36,834 nucleotides of DNA from positions 1-36,834 of the forward strand of contig NZ_DS999213.1 of NCBI RefSeq assembly GCF_000156335.1, given 5' to 3'. The notes below the pieces were generated by a model, which saw only the letters and a program-made list of their open reading frames with translations, ran no database searches and was not told the origin of the DNA. This document shows, piece after piece, positions 16,838-25,439 of the stretch; the stretch's first letter is position 1, and every line of letters starts with the position of its first letter. This DNA comes from Roseobacter sp. GAI101. Its GTDB lineage: Bacteria > Pseudomonadota > Alphaproteobacteria > Rhodobacterales > Rhodobacteraceae. The translations under genes were made by a program, and so were the position numbers.

Positions 16838-16979
16838 GGGTATTCTCCGCTGGGTGTTGCCCTTATAGCAGCGCGCAAGGGCAAGCCAAGGCCAAGACGC
16901 GTGATCGGGCCAATCAGTCATTGCGGCGCAAACGCCCTTATGTCAGCCTAAGACAAACAGAGTTATCCGAAAGCCCCCC

Positions 16980-17219
16980 ATGTCCACTTGTGTTTTCATC
17001 CAGATCCGGTGCCGCCCCGGCACGACCTACCGCGTGGCCGAAGAGATCGCCCTGCGCGAAATCCACTCAGAGCTATATTCGACCTCTGGCAATTTTGACC
17101 TGCTGATGAAGCTGTATATCCCCAAGGGCGAGGATGTCGGCGTCTATATCAACGACCATTTGCTGGACATTGACGGAATTGAACGGTCGTTGACCACCAT
17201 GACCTTCAAAGTGTTTTGA
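16980..17219 (+). CDS. Stand-alone RAM (Lrp/AsnC ligand-binding) domain protein
   Basis: This 79-residue protein is the C-terminal RAM half of an Lrp/AsnC regulator with no DNA-binding domain. It shows CVFIQIRCRPGTTYRVAEEI, then SGNFDLLMKLYIPKG, then SLTTMTFKVF, which is the beta-alpha-beta-beta-alpha-beta pattern of the fold. Such SraA-like proteins form dimers or larger rings and may sense amino acids or join with full-length Lrp proteins. It is divergent from hisB, which hints at, but does not prove, an amino-acid-sensing role. The stop overlaps the next start. Confidence 0.85.
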   Translation: MSTCVFIQIRCRPGTTYRVAEEIALREIHSELYSTSGNFDLLMKLYIPKGEDVGVYINDHLLDIDGIERSLTTMTFKVF

Positions 17220-17551
17220 GGGGCCGTTTCGCCCTTTGCGCGGCAGTATTGTGTGCAGGGACGGCGGTGGCCGCCCGCACCTACAGCGGGGAAGAAGCCG
17301 CGGCTTTGCGCTGCGCCAACATGATGGCCTACACCGCGGTGACGTTGGCGCGGGCTGATCTGATTGGCGAATATGAAAAGAACGTCATGCTCGAGATCAC
17401 CGTGCTGATCCTCGAGCAGCACGTGAGCGGTACCCGTGCCGAAAAGAAGGCGGCGATGGCCGTGATGCGGGACCGGCGTGATCTGGATACGACCCTGTCG
17501 GACTATCAGAACAATGCGGCCAAATGTCTGGTGCAATTCCCGATTTACTGA
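17216..17551 (+). CDS. Small secreted protein of unknown function
   Basis: This 111-residue protein starts at a TTG whose last bases overlap the preceding TGA stop (TTGA), so translation is probably coupled to the RAM-domain gene. Residues 1-19 form a signal peptide (FALCAAVLCAGTAVA). The mature part is helical and has two cysteines, one in LRCANMMAYTAV and one in AAKCLVQF, that could pair in the periplasm. I do not recognise the family. A partner role with the RAM protein is unlikely because they end up in different compartments. Confidence 0.7.
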   Translation: MRGRFALCAAVLCAGTAVAARTYSGEEAAALRCANMMAYTAVTLARADLIGEYEKNVMLEITVLILEQHVSGTRAEKKAAMAVMRDRRDLDTTLSDYQNNAAKCLVQFPIY

Positions 17552-18048
17552 CGTGTCACGCGGTGTCCTGTCGGGCGGCTCAGGGGCGCGGTTGACCGTG
17601 TTTCTGGGAGACTGCGTGCGATTCGCGCGGGGGCGGGAGCCGGTCGTCCAAGCGACGTCCGCTGTTTTTACCTGCGTGCGCTGAGTTCCCTAATCTTGCG
17701 TGAACTCAAGAAGTCATTGATTGGAAACCAGCGATAGGTGGCGGGATCAGACCCAAAATAAAAGCGCTTGATGCTTACCCTGCTGTCAGGCCTTGCCAGC
17801 TTCTAGCTGGCGGCAGCCCGTCGTTGAGGTGGGCCTTTCAAAAGCTGCCACAGGCAAGATTGCCTTTTACGCAACCAGACAACACCGGGCGCTGCTGGTT
17901 GGATAAACTGCAGCTCTGGACCGGAGGTTGTTGGATACCTTGCGCAATTGCGTTGCTCAAGCACGGGGCGGTCTGGATGATGATGGGCTGTTGATTTGGC
18001 ATTGTGTCATCAGGGGGAGGGCCAAGAAAACTGATGCCGGAAAACACA
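17552..18048. other. Non-coding stretch before tRNA-Gly
   Basis: About 500 bp with no credible gene. It contains a GCCAGC-TTCTA-GCTGGC hairpin (17795-17811). Frames open on both strands are short and have no ribosome site or family-like composition. Confidence 0.6.
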
Positions 18049-18070
18049 AAGGCCGCCCGAAGGCGGCCTT
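18049..18070 (-). terminator. Terminator after tRNA-Gly
   Basis: A GGCCGCC-CGAA-GGCGGCC hairpin (18051-18068) flanked by AA/TT has T-rich sequence on both sides. On the minus strand it lies 31 nt after the tRNA-Gly 3' end and is followed by TTTGTGTTTT, fitting termination of the tRNA transcript. Confidence 0.8.
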
Positions 18071-18101
18071 GTTTTTTTCTGCTGGGGTTGCAGAAACCAG
18101 T

Positions 18102-18176
18102 TGGAGCGGGCGAGGCGATTCGAACGCCCGACCCTAACCTTGGCAAGGTTATGCTCTACCCCTGAGCTACGCCCGC
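18102..18176 (-). tRNA. tRNA-Gly (GCC)
   Basis: The minus strand forms a complete cloverleaf: acceptor stem 18170-18176 with 18106-18112, D arm with AGCTCAGGGGTAGAGC, anticodon loop TTGCCAA with anticodon GCC, and T arm GTTCGAATC. Discriminator T and encoded CCA are at 18102-18105. The length is 75 nt. Confidence 0.97.
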
Positions 18177-18898
18177 ATCCTCTGGTAAGGCGTGATTTAC
18201 CTATAGAGCGCGGGGGCTGCAAGAGGAAATTTTAGCTTATTTGAAAAAACTTTAGATGGTTGACCAGCAAAGGGTATTTCAGCCTTTGGTGCCCCCGCGA
18301 TAGAGGCACTACCACCTGTTTGCCCTTCTCAGACACACGGTTCGGCAGTCTTGTTTGAGTAATCGAAGCAGCTTCCATATAGCCCGAAAGATCAGACCAT
18401 CAGCTTTCGATCAGCGTTGGTGATCGGATGAATTTGCCGTCGCCGCACGCAGCGGTTCCGGGCACAGGATTATGGAGGGCTATTGCTTGGAGGGGAGTGG
18501 AGCTTTTGTCGCCATGAGAGCCGCAGGGGACTCCGATGCCCACGCCTGGCTGGCTGACTGTCATATCGTGCGAGATGTCCTGAGTTCTTTGTAAACCAGT
18601 TGGCTGCTCTGCTGTACTGGGTCCTCCTTCAAAGAGAGCGGCGCAGAAGCAATGTCAGGCAAGGTGTGCATTGGGGCAAGTTTCGATCGGGACCGTGAAT
18701 GTGGTCCGTGTGATCTTTCGCGCCCCGCAAAAGGAGCGACGAGGCCTGAGATCTGTACAGCCTGCGGCCCCTGGAGAGGCTGCTAGAGACCCGATCCTAC
18801 TTGGAACAGTTGAAGGTCATAAAAAATACTGCCGCCGTTTGCAGGGCAAGACACGTCGTCTTGCTATGGGTTTGGACGGAAGAGGTACCGCCATAGAA
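18177..18898. other. Non-coding stretch between tRNA-Gly and ctaD
   Basis: About 720 bp, unusually long for this region, with no gene I can support. It contains an inverted repeat CGATCA-N7-TGATCG (18408-18426). A plus-strand frame from 18671 runs into the antisense of ctaD and has no family-like sequence. It might be a decayed gene or insertion, but nothing recognisable remains. Confidence 0.55.
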
Positions 18899-18928
18899 AA
18901 AGGGCCCCAACCGCCGTTGGAGCCCTTT
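18899..18928 (-). terminator. Intrinsic terminator after ctaD
   Basis: Arms 18899-18905/18922-18928 and 18907-18911/18916-18920 form a 13-bp stem with one U-G pair and a 4-nt loop. On the minus strand it starts 18 nt past the ctaD stop and continues into TTTTTCT. Confidence 0.88.
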
Positions 18929-18946
18929 GTTTTTTATAACCTTACC

Positions 18947-20620
18947 TTAGTGGCTTGGCTGCTTGTCCCAGTCTTCCTGCTTAGGAATGATCTCGAACGT
19001 GTGCTCTGGTGGTGGGCTTGGCAGTGTCCACTCCAGCGTGTCGGCATATTCGTTCCATGGGTTTGCTGCCGTGCTCCGTGCGCCCCGTGTCAATGTGTAG
19101 AACATCACACCGAAGAAGAAGAGGAACGAGGCGAAGCTCAGGAAGGCACCGATTGACGACCACAGGTTCCAGTAAGCGAAGGCTTCAGGATAGTCGATGT
19201 AGCGGCGTGGCATGCCCTGACGACCCAGGAAGTGCTGCGGGAAGAAGGTCAGGTTTGCACCGATGAACATCGCCCAGAAGTGCAGCTTGCCAGCCCACTC
19301 GGGATACATGCGGCCCGACATCTTGGGCAGGTAGAAGTAGATACCTGCAAAGATCGCGAACACGGCACCAAGCGACATAACATAGTGGAAGTGCGCAACC
19401 ACATAGTAGGTATCGTGGTAGTAGCGGTCCACGGCTGCCTGTGACAGAACGATCCCTGTAACGCCACCAACGGTGAAGAGGAACAGGAAGCCGAAAGCCC
19501 AAAGCATCGGTGTCTTGAATTCGATCGAACCGCCCCACATGGTGGCAATCCAACTAAATACCTTTACGCCGGTCGGTACCGCGATGACCATCGTCGCAAG
19601 CATGAAGTAAGCCTGTTGGTTGAGCGACATGCCGACCGTGTACATGTGGTGTGCCCATACGACGAAGCCCAGTGCACCGATTGCGATGATCGCCCAGACC
19701 ATTGGCAGATAGCCAAAGATCGGTTTGCGGCTGAACGTGGCAATCACGTGGCTGATGATACCAAAACCGGGAAGGATGATGATGTACACTTCGGGGTGAC
19801 CGAAGAACCACAAGATGTGCTGGTACAGAACCGGATCACCACCGCCTGCGGGGTCAAAAAACGCGAACCCAAAGTTGCGGTCCATCAGCAGCATGGTGAT
19901 CGCACCGGCCAGAACGGGCAGGGACAGCAGGATCAGCCAGCTTGTCACGAAGATCGACCAGCTGAACAAAGGCACCTTGAACAGTGTCATGCCGGGGGCA
20001 CGCATGTTCAGGAAGGTTGTGATCATGTTGATCGCACCAAGGATGGAGGACGCACCGGACACGTGAACCGCGAAGATCGCAAAGTCCATCGACATCCCGC
20101 CTTCACGCACGGAAAGCGGCGGATACAGGACCCAACCCACACCGGACCCGAGCTGACCACTGCCACCAGGTGTCAGGATCGAACAAACAGCCAATGTTGT
20201 ACCGCCGACATAGAGCCAGAAGGACAGGTTGTTCATCCGCGGGAACGCCATGTCGGGCGCGCCGATTTGCAATGGCATGAAGTAGTTGCCAAAACCGCCG
20301 AAAAGCGCCGGAATGACCACGAAGAACATCATCAGGATGCCGTGGCCGGTGATCAGGACGTTCCAGAGGTGACCGTTCGGCGTACAAACCGCAGAACTGT
20401 CCGCGATAAAGCGCGCACCTTCCATACACATGTACTGAACACCGGGGTGCATCAGTTCCAAGCGCATGTAGATGGTGAAGCTGACTGAGATGAAGCCAAC
20501 AAGGGCTGAGACGATCAGATACAGAATACCGATGTCTTTGTGGTTCGTGGACATAAACCAGCGTGTGAAAAATCCACGCTCGTCGTGATGGTCTTGCCCG
20601 TGAATGGCTGCGTCTGCCAT
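18947..20620 (-). CDS. ctaD: Cytochrome c oxidase subunit I, aa3 type
   Basis: This 557-residue inner-membrane protein is the catalytic subunit of the aa3 oxidase, which passes electrons from cytochrome c to oxygen and pumps protons. It has 12 membrane segments. The heme/Cu ligands are recognisable in [17 protein letters not shown], in [11 protein letters not shown] (two CuB histidines) and in [13 protein letters not shown] (heme ligands). The D-channel segment ([21 protein letters not shown]) is intact. ATG 20620 follows AGGAGG (20627-20632); a longer frame to 20674 is not needed. Subunits II and III are not adjacent, a known pattern in Rhodobacter relatives. Confidence 0.96.
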   Translation of the reverse strand: MADAAIHGQDHHDERGFFTRWFMSTNHKDIGILYLIVSALVGFISVSFTIYMRLELMHPGVQYMCMEGARFIADSSAVCTPNGHLWNVLITGHGILMMFFVVIPALFGGFGNYFMPLQIGAPDMAFPRMNNLSFWLYVGGTTLAVCSILTPGGSGQLGSGVGWVLYPPLSVREGGMSMDFAIFAVHVSGASSILGAINMITTFLNMRAPGMTLFKVPLFSWSIFVTSWLILLSLPVLAGAITMLLMDRNFGFAFFDPAGGGDPVLYQHILWFFGHPEVYIIILPGFGIISHVIATFSRKPIFGYLPMVWAIIAIGALGFVVWAHHMYTVGMSLNQQAYFMLATMVIAVPTGVKVFSWIATMWGGSIEFKTPMLWAFGFLFLFTVGGVTGIVLSQAAVDRYYHDTYYVVAHFHYVMSLGAVFAIFAGIYFYLPKMSGRMYPEWAGKLHFWAMFIGANLTFFPQHFLGRQGMPRRYIDYPEAFAYWNLWSSIGAFLSFASFLFFFGVMFYTLTRGARSTAANPWNEYADTLEWTLPSPPPEHTFEIIPKQEDWDKQPSH

Positions 20621-20994
20621 GCGGTGCCTCCTGAGATTGGTGAGCCAACTCACGCCCCGGCAGGGGACGCGCATTGAATTATTCCTCGTTCTAGTGTGCC
20701 TTGCCTAAAGGAGCAATGGCCACGATTGCCGCAGGGCCGTAATTTTTACCGCAAACCCGAACGGGTTGATGGAGGTGAAGCGCCTGTCCATGGCGCGGTT
20801 CGGGCTGGATTCTGACAGTCATACTTGGCTTACAAAGCGTCAAATTCGTGAAACATATGTGAAGATCAGAATGTATCTGCGGCAAAGCGTCCCTTGGCTA
20901 TGCATGTGGGCGATGCAAAGGGGCCAAACCTTGTCTTGGGCGCAAAAGGCAGCCGGACGGCGTTGAAATCTATGGGAATCGCTGATTCGTAGGG
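20621..20994. other. Intergenic region upstream of ctaD
   Basis: This 374-bp region must hold the ctaD promoter. I see the AGGAGG ribosome site at 20627-20632 but no promoter or operator I can defend. Short frames here lack ribosome sites. Confidence 0.5.
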
Positions 20995-21645
20995 CTAGTT
21001 TTCAAAAATCGCGTCGAATTGCGCCCTGAGCGCGACATCGAGGGCATCCATCGTTACAGGCAGTCCCAGGTCGACCAGCGAGGTCACGCCATGGTCGCTG
21101 ATCCCGCATGGCACGATCCCGGTAAAATGGTCCAGATCAGGTTCGACATTGATACTGATACCGTGAAAACTGACCCATTTGCGCAAGCGAATCCCGATAG
21201 CGGCGATCTTGTCCTCGGCAATATCTCCGTTCAGGGTCAAGGGCTTGTCCGGACGCTCTACCCATACGCCGACACGGCCCTCGCAGATTTTGCCTTTGAT
21301 GTTGAAGGTGTCGAGCGTCGCGATGACCCATGCCTCAAGGTCTTGCACAAAGCGGCGCACATCGCGGCCCCGTTTGCCCACGTCCAGCATGACGTAAACC
21401 ACCCTTTGGCCCGGCCCGTGGTATGTATATTGTCCGCCGCGGCGGGTTTCATAGACCGTGAAACGCTCGGGGTCAGTCAAATCCTGAACCTTGGCCGAGG
21501 TGCCCGCGGTATAAAGCGGGGGATGTTCGACCAGCCAGATGCATTCATCCGCGCTGCCTTCGGCGATCCGGGTGGCGCGCGTCTCCATCCACGCCTCTGC
21601 GGCGCGATAGTCGGTCAAGCCGTCCGAGATGATCCATTCCACCAT
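20995..21645 (-). CDS. lipB: Octanoyl-(acyl-carrier-protein) transferase LipB
   Basis: This 216-residue enzyme moves octanoate from acyl carrier protein onto lipoyl domains, the first step of lipoate synthesis. The family motifs are all present: [15 protein letters not shown], then [20 protein letters not shown], then the catalytic lysine in [17 protein letters not shown] and the catalytic cysteine in [13 protein letters not shown]. Length is normal. It is followed by no lipA in the window. Confidence 0.96.
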   Translation of the reverse strand: MVEWIISDGLTDYRAAEAWMETRATRIAEGSADECIWLVEHPPLYTAGTSAKVQDLTDPERFTVYETRRGGQYTYHGPGQRVVYVMLDVGKRGRDVRRFVQDLEAWVIATLDTFNIKGKICEGRVGVWVERPDKPLTLNGDIAEDKIAAIGIRLRKWVSFHGISINVEPDLDHFTGIVPCGISDHGVTSLVDLGLPVTMDALDVALRAQFDAIFEN

Positions 21646-21689
21646 GGTGCTGCCTTACCGGCCCTTGGGCGCGTTGAAAAGGAGGCTGA

Positions 21690-22364
21690 TCAGGCGGCTG
21701 CTTTTTCGCTCAGGATTTTTTGCAGGATCTGCGCATAATTTTCCGCTCCTTGCGCGCCGGTCACCAGATATTTCCCTTCAAAAATCATCGAAGGCACGCC
21801 CGAAATCCCCTGCGAGGTCCAGACCCCCTGAAGTTCCCGCACCTTTTCCGCCTGGCTGCCCGAGGCCAGAACCTCGGCTGCTGCCGCGCGGTCCAAGCCG
21901 ACGCTTTCGGCAATGTCGACCAGTACGGCATGATCCGACACGTCACGCCCTTGGGTGAAATGCGCCTCGAACAAGGCCAGCTTGAGCGGATGCTGAAGGT
22001 TTTGCCCCTGCGCCCAATGCAGCAGTTGATGGGCGGCAAAGCTGTTGACCATGCGACTGTCGGGCGAAAACTGGAAGTCGATGCCCAATCCCGTGCCAAT
22101 TGCGACCAGATTGGCCCTGTTCTGTGCAGATTGCTCGGCTGTGATCCCGTATTTCTGGGTGATATGTTCACCCAGATTCTGACCTTCAGGACCCATATCG
22201 GGGTTCAGTTCAAAGGGATGCCACCGGATGAACGCGCCAACTCCGACGGCCGCAAGAGCCTGCTCCAACTGGCGATAGCCCACGATGCACCAAGGGCACA
22301 TTACATCTGACACGATGTCGATTTGCAGGGTAGGGGTGTCTTGTGCGGGGGTATCCTGGGACAT
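21690..22364 (-). CDS. DsbA/FrnE-family thiol oxidoreductase
   Basis: This 224-residue thioredoxin-fold protein with an inserted helical domain belongs to the FrnE/2-hydroxychromene-isomerase-like DsbA group. The redox motif Cys23-Pro-Trp-Cys26 is at the start of the first long helix, and the cis-proline loop is ISGVPSMIF near residue 185. No signal peptide is visible, so it is likely cytosolic, unlike classical DsbA. AAGGTGA precedes the ATG. It is 44 bp upstream of lipB on the same strand and may share its transcript. Confidence 0.88.
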   Translation of the reverse strand: MSQDTPAQDTPTLQIDIVSDVMCPWCIVGYRQLEQALAAVGVGAFIRWHPFELNPDMGPEGQNLGEHITQKYGITAEQSAQNRANLVAIGTGLGIDFQFSPDSRMVNSFAAHQLLHWAQGQNLQHPLKLALFEAHFTQGRDVSDHAVLVDIAESVGLDRAAAAEVLASGSQAEKVRELQGVWTSQGISGVPSMIFEGKYLVTGAQGAENYAQILQKILSEKAAA

Positions 22365-22522
22365 TGGTTCACCTTTATTCTGGGCCTTTCCCCTAAAGTC
22401 TACGCTTTGGCGCGTATTTCAAGGGGCGTGTGGCAAATGCCTTGTATGGCATATTTTTCCGTTGGCTGAAAAACCAAATTGATTTCGTGCGAATTGCCTC
22501 TTCACAATGCCAGAGAGTTTGT

Positions 22523-24178
22523 CTAAACGATCCTCACCATCCATGGCGTGCGGTCGTGGCGGAATGGTAGACGCGCAGCGTTGAGGTCGCTGTGGGGTAA
22601 CACCCGTGAGAGTTCGAGTCTCTCCGACCGCACCAATTTACATTTTTCGGTAAAACTTCCTAAAAACTCAAACGGAACAGTCACTTGCGGCGTTCGAAAT
22701 CCGTTTTCGCGCGAGTATGATAGCGGTACTGCAAATAGCAATCTAAGCACAGTTTTGCGCAGTGCCAATGTGCCGTTTTTCCAGATATTCCAAGGGTTTG
22801 AGATGAACGCCATGGAAAGTTCGAACATTTGCTCAAAGGTGTGGTTCGGCTTTGCCTTTTGATCCAGCTTATCCAGCAGAATCTGCTTTTCAGTTTCCAA
22901 CTTCATGATCTTTTTCTCATAAGCAGCGATGACCGTTGGATTGCTCGTTTCGACAATACGATCCAGCAAACCATCCAGTTGCTTATCAAGGTCTTTCATT
23001 TGCTTGTGGATGTCATCACGCACAGCCTTCACCTGATCTTCGCGCTGTGACCATGCGTCTTTGAACATGGCGGTGGTCAGGTCGATTATGCCTTTCGTTG
23101 GCTGCACCGATTGCAACAGACTATCAAACGCTGAATCGATTTTCTTTCCTGAGATCGATTTGCGGTGCAGATCGCATCCCTTGGTCATACACCAATAATA
23201 GGGATAGCGCTTGCCGGTTGAGCTTCTTGACCAGCATGCGGTCATCGAGCCAGAACATGACGTGCAGACAAGCGTTCCACGTAAGGGGAAGTCAGCATTT
23301 ATGTCTTGGCGTGCAGGCGCAATATTGCGGGCCTTGGCACGCTCTTGGATGCGCTCAAACGTTTCTAGCGAGATAAGCGGCTCATGATGCGCTTTACGCC
23401 GTGATATGCCCCAAGGCTCATATTCGATATATCCTGCATAAAGAATGCGTTGAAGCATCTTGCTCACCTTTTGCTGACGGATTTGTCCATTGGGTAAATC
23501 CTTTGGAAAGGCTGGCATAGATTCCAAAAAACGTCTTACTTCCGCCTGTGTTTCAAAGCGGCCTGAGGCGTAACCTTCCAATGCTTCAATGACGATTGAA
23601 GCAATTGGCTCATCCCGAACCAACAGCTTGCCATGGCCTTGGCGTTTCTCAAACTTGTAGCCAAGCGCTTTGGCAAACACCCAATAGCCATTCATCATGC
23701 GCCCGCGCATGCGATTGCTGGTTTGCTCACCGTTTTTCTCACGCTGATGCTGGGCTACGGATGCCAGCAAATTCTCCACCAGAATGGAGTCACTGTCTTC
23801 GCCAAACTCAATCGACGGGCTTTCCAGTTTGCCCCCAGCAGCGGCAAGCGATGTGCGGAGTTCCAAGTGAGCGGTAAGCCCACGCGCCAAGCGGCTGATA
23901 TCATCGATGACGACCACAATCGGATCAGCCTTGCTGGCTGTCATATGCAGATAGCCCAGCATGCTTTGCATACCGGGGCGGGCGCTATTCTTACCGCTCA
24001 TATCATCGGTAAAGACATCAAGAACATCATAGCCTTTATACTTAGCGTATTCACGGCAGCGGTTTTCTTGTGAGCCGAGGCCGTCACCTTCGCGCACTTG
24101 CTTTGCGCCAGACACACGGCAGTAAATCACCGCCTTCGTCGTTGCGCTTTTCAGTTTGGTATTTACGGCTTTTTGCAT
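22523..24178 (-). CDS. Large serine recombinase (integrase) running into tRNA-Leu
   Basis: This 551-residue protein has the full large-serine-recombinase plan. The N-terminal resolvase domain begins at about residue 15, with Ser23 in YCRVS as the likely nucleophile and DDISRLARG near residue 93. A recombinase domain follows, then a zinc beta-ribbon (LVCTSCSG, then WCMTKGCDLH) around 312-350 and a coiled coil. The final residues, including RSERLELSRVLPHSDLNAA, are encoded antisense to tRNA-Leu, and the TAG stop at 22523-22525 is in flanking host DNA. AGGAGG precedes the ATG. It starts inside the end of the 102-residue gene, so both are one operon. Confidence 0.9.
   Translation of the reverse strand: MQKAVNTKLKSATTKAVIYCRVSGAKQVREGDGLGSQENRCREYAKYKGYDVLDVFTDDMSGKNSARPGMQSMLGYLHMTASKADPIVVVIDDISRLARGLTAHLELRTSLAAAGGKLESPSIEFGEDSDSILVENLLASVAQHQREKNGEQTSNRMRGRMMNGYWVFAKALGYKFEKRQGHGKLLVRDEPIASIVIEALEGYASGRFETQAEVRRFLESMPAFPKDLPNGQIRQQKVSKMLQRILYAGYIEYEPWGISRRKAHHEPLISLETFERIQERAKARNIAPARQDINADFPLRGTLVCTSCSGSMTACWSRSSTGKRYPYYWCMTKGCDLHRKSISGKKIDSAFDSLLQSVQPTKGIIDLTTAMFKDAWSQREDQVKAVRDDIHKQMKDLDKQLDGLLDRIVETSNPTVIAAYEKKIMKLETEKQILLDKLDQKAKPNHTFEQMFELSMAFISNPWNIWKNGTLALRKTVLRLLFAVPLSYSRENGFRTPQVTVPFEFLGSFTEKCKLVRSERLELSRVLPHSDLNAARLPFRHDRTPWMVRIV
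22550..22635 (+). tRNA. tRNA-Leu (GAG)
   Basis: Acceptor stem 22550-22556 with 22625-22631, D arm, anticodon stem CAGCG/CGCTG with loop TTGAGGT and anticodon GAG, long variable arm, and T arm with GTTCGAGTC. Discriminator A and encoded CCA end at 22635. The length is 86 nt with a class II variable arm. The gene is complete despite lying at the element border. Confidence 0.96.
22550..22640. other. Putative attachment site (attL) in tRNA-Leu
   Basis: The switch from core genes to accessory genes occurs at the tRNA-Leu 3' end, and the recombinase gene lies against it. This places the crossover inside or beside the tRNA 3' half. The exact core cannot be drawn because the partner site is outside the window. 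Confidence 0.55.
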
Positions 24179-24471
24179 GTGTCCTCCTGCTGGGTCTCTG
24201 AGGTCTGTTCACTTAACCACAAGGATATCAGATCAGGTGGCACATCGCTGAGAGGATCATCCGCTTGTCCACAGACTTGTTGAACAGGATGGACGCCAAA
24301 GCCAAGATCAACAAACGCAGTCACAATTGACCACAGGGTTTGGATCAGCTCGCGTTTTTGAGCCTCAGGCATGTCGCTTGCGTCTAACATTACGCCATAG
24401 GCTTCCCAATCAACGGACAGGCTTGGCGGCAGGTCATTGCGTTTGGGTGATGTTTTGGGTGTTTCGGTCAT
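24163..24471 (-). CDS. Small protein co-transcribed with the recombinase
   Basis: This 102-residue acidic protein has no family I recognise. A central helix-rich part (YGVMLDASDMPEAQKRELIQ, then LWSIVTAFVDLGFGVH) is bounded by polar ends. AAAGGA sits 9 nt before its ATG. Its stop overlaps the recombinase start by 16 bp, so it is the first gene of the operon and probably translated with it. Its position and size would suit a helper of integration or excision; that is inference only. Confidence 0.68.
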   Translation of the reverse strand: MTETPKTSPKRNDLPPSLSVDWEAYGVMLDASDMPEAQKRELIQTLWSIVTAFVDLGFGVHPVQQVCGQADDPLSDVPPDLISLWLSEQTSETQQEDTCKKP

Positions 24472-24539
24472 GGCCGAATCCTTTCTGCCTCATCAGGCTT
24501 GGTTTGAGTTATTCCCTCCTTTCCTCGCCACCATGACGA

Positions 24540-24554
24540 GAACATAAAGTGAAC
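24540..24554 (-). promoter_or_regulatory. LexA (SOS) box upstream of the recombinase operon
   Basis: The plus strand reads GAAC-ATAAAGT-GAAC, i.e. GTTC-N7-GTTC on the minus strand, which is the exact alphaproteobacterial LexA consensus. It begins one base after the -10 box of the minus-strand promoter, where a bound repressor would block the start site. This predicts expression after DNA damage. Confidence 0.72.
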
Positions 24555-24582
24555 ATTATAGGATAAAAGTCCTATATCTCAA
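24555..24582 (-). promoter_or_regulatory. Sigma-70 promoter of the recombinase operon
   Basis: On the minus strand TTGAGA (24577-24582) and a perfect TATAAT (24555-24560) are 16 bp apart. They precede the 102-residue gene by about 85 bp. An inverted repeat TATAGGA-N6-TCCTATA (24557-24576) spans the spacer and -10, which could be a second operator. Confidence 0.7.
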
Positions 24583-24592
24583 AGCGTTATTT

Positions 24593-24610
24593 GCGCGTGC
24601 TTGCACGCGC
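24593..24610. promoter_or_regulatory. 18-bp palindrome in the divergent regulatory region
   Basis: GCGCGTGC-TT-GCACGCGC is a perfect 8-bp inverted repeat about 70 bp before the plus-strand gene at 24681. It stands out in AT-rich DNA. It is placed like an operator for that gene, or for the minus promoter's upstream region. Confidence 0.45.
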
Positions 24611-24680
24611 ATGAGGGCAGGATAGAGTTCGAACCAGCAATAAAATCAGGTATTGAGCGGGTTAGAACGGGTAGTGGGAC

Positions 24681-25439
24681 ATGGATAAAACTAGTGATAA
24701 TATCGATTGGCTGAACCTGACCAGAGACGAGCTGGTGCAGTCCATCATCGCTTTACACAAAGCCGTCAAAGCCGTCGCTATAGCCACCAACGAAAAGATC
24801 CCAACCGTCATTGATATGGCTCTGGCAGGACATTTTGCTCCGGGCAAAGGGTTTGATCGCAACATGCGATCTGGCAAGATCGCTGCACCAAAAGCCATGG
24901 TGATCCATCGCTGGCTTGAGCAAAATCATTTTACAATCGCACGAATGACTGCGCCTGAACTGTTTCAGATCAATCCCAAATCAGCTTGGGACATGTTCCT
25001 TGAAACCAATGCCATTGAGGGAAGGCTTAAAGTTATCCCGATTACCAAGCAGATGGGTCTAGCTCGCAGGTCAAGCGAGGTTCGCAAATCATCGACGATC
25101 ATCAGGCTTGGGCAGGACTATTGCTTTGAACTGGATAGCCAGACTGAAGGCACTTGCGTCGCCTTCGAATGCTATCAAGGGGAGTGGCATTCTCTTGCCC
25201 TTGGTGCAGATGAACGCCGTTTAAGAGCTAACATTGAGCGTGGCATTCAATATTTACCATGCGACACCAAGCGCAATCCAATCCCGCTTGTTGAGTTGGA
25301 TAGCGGCGGAGAGCATCAATTCGCTTTGATCGTATCAGCAGATAAATCAAAACCGACCGCGATGGCTGACATCGCGAAACTTGATCCCAAGGCCCGCGGC
25401 TTGGAAGTTCACCGCGTTACCGTCAGTTTTGTCAGTTAG
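24681..25439 (+). CDS. Unknown protein with possible DUF4384-like C-terminus
   Basis: This 252-residue protein is divergent from the recombinase operon. The N-terminal 115 residues are helical and basic (AIATNEKIPTVIDMALAG, then APKAMVIHRWLEQ) and could bind nucleic acid. The C-terminal half is beta-rich (IIRLGQDYCFELDSQTEG, then CVAFECYQGEWHSLAL), resembling the DUF4384 pattern; I am unsure of this. It has no signal peptide or membrane segment. The ribosome site is weak. Its last four bases overlap the end of the converging 323-residue gene. Confidence 0.6.
   Translation: MDKTSDNIDWLNLTRDELVQSIIALHKAVKAVAIATNEKIPTVIDMALAGHFAPGKGFDRNMRSGKIAAPKAMVIHRWLEQNHFTIARMTAPELFQINPKSAWDMFLETNAIEGRLKVIPITKQMGLARRSSEVRKSSTIIRLGQDYCFELDSQTEGTCVAFECYQGEWHSLALGADERRLRANIERGIQYLPCDTKRNPIPLVELDSGGEHQFALIVSADKSKPTAMADIAKLDPKARGLEVHRVTVSFVS

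Noticed and set aside
18010..18222. Minus-strand frames through tRNA-Gly
   Set aside because: They are the usual false translations across a tRNA gene.
18671..19156. 161-codon plus-strand frame
   Set aside because: Most of it is the antisense of ctaD and the terminator. The residue pattern is not protein-like and there is no ribosome site.
20766..20966. 66-codon plus-strand frame upstream of ctaD
   Set aside because: No ribosome site and no recognisable sequence.
22548..22862. 104-codon plus-strand frame starting in tRNA-Leu
   Set aside because: It begins inside the tRNA and continues antisense to the recombinase, which has strong domain evidence.
24620..24640. GAGTTCGAACC, resembling a tRNA T-loop
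   Set aside because: No acceptor, D or anticodon arms can be formed around it, and it does not match the tRNA-Leu 3' end, so it is neither a tRNA nor the second attachment site.
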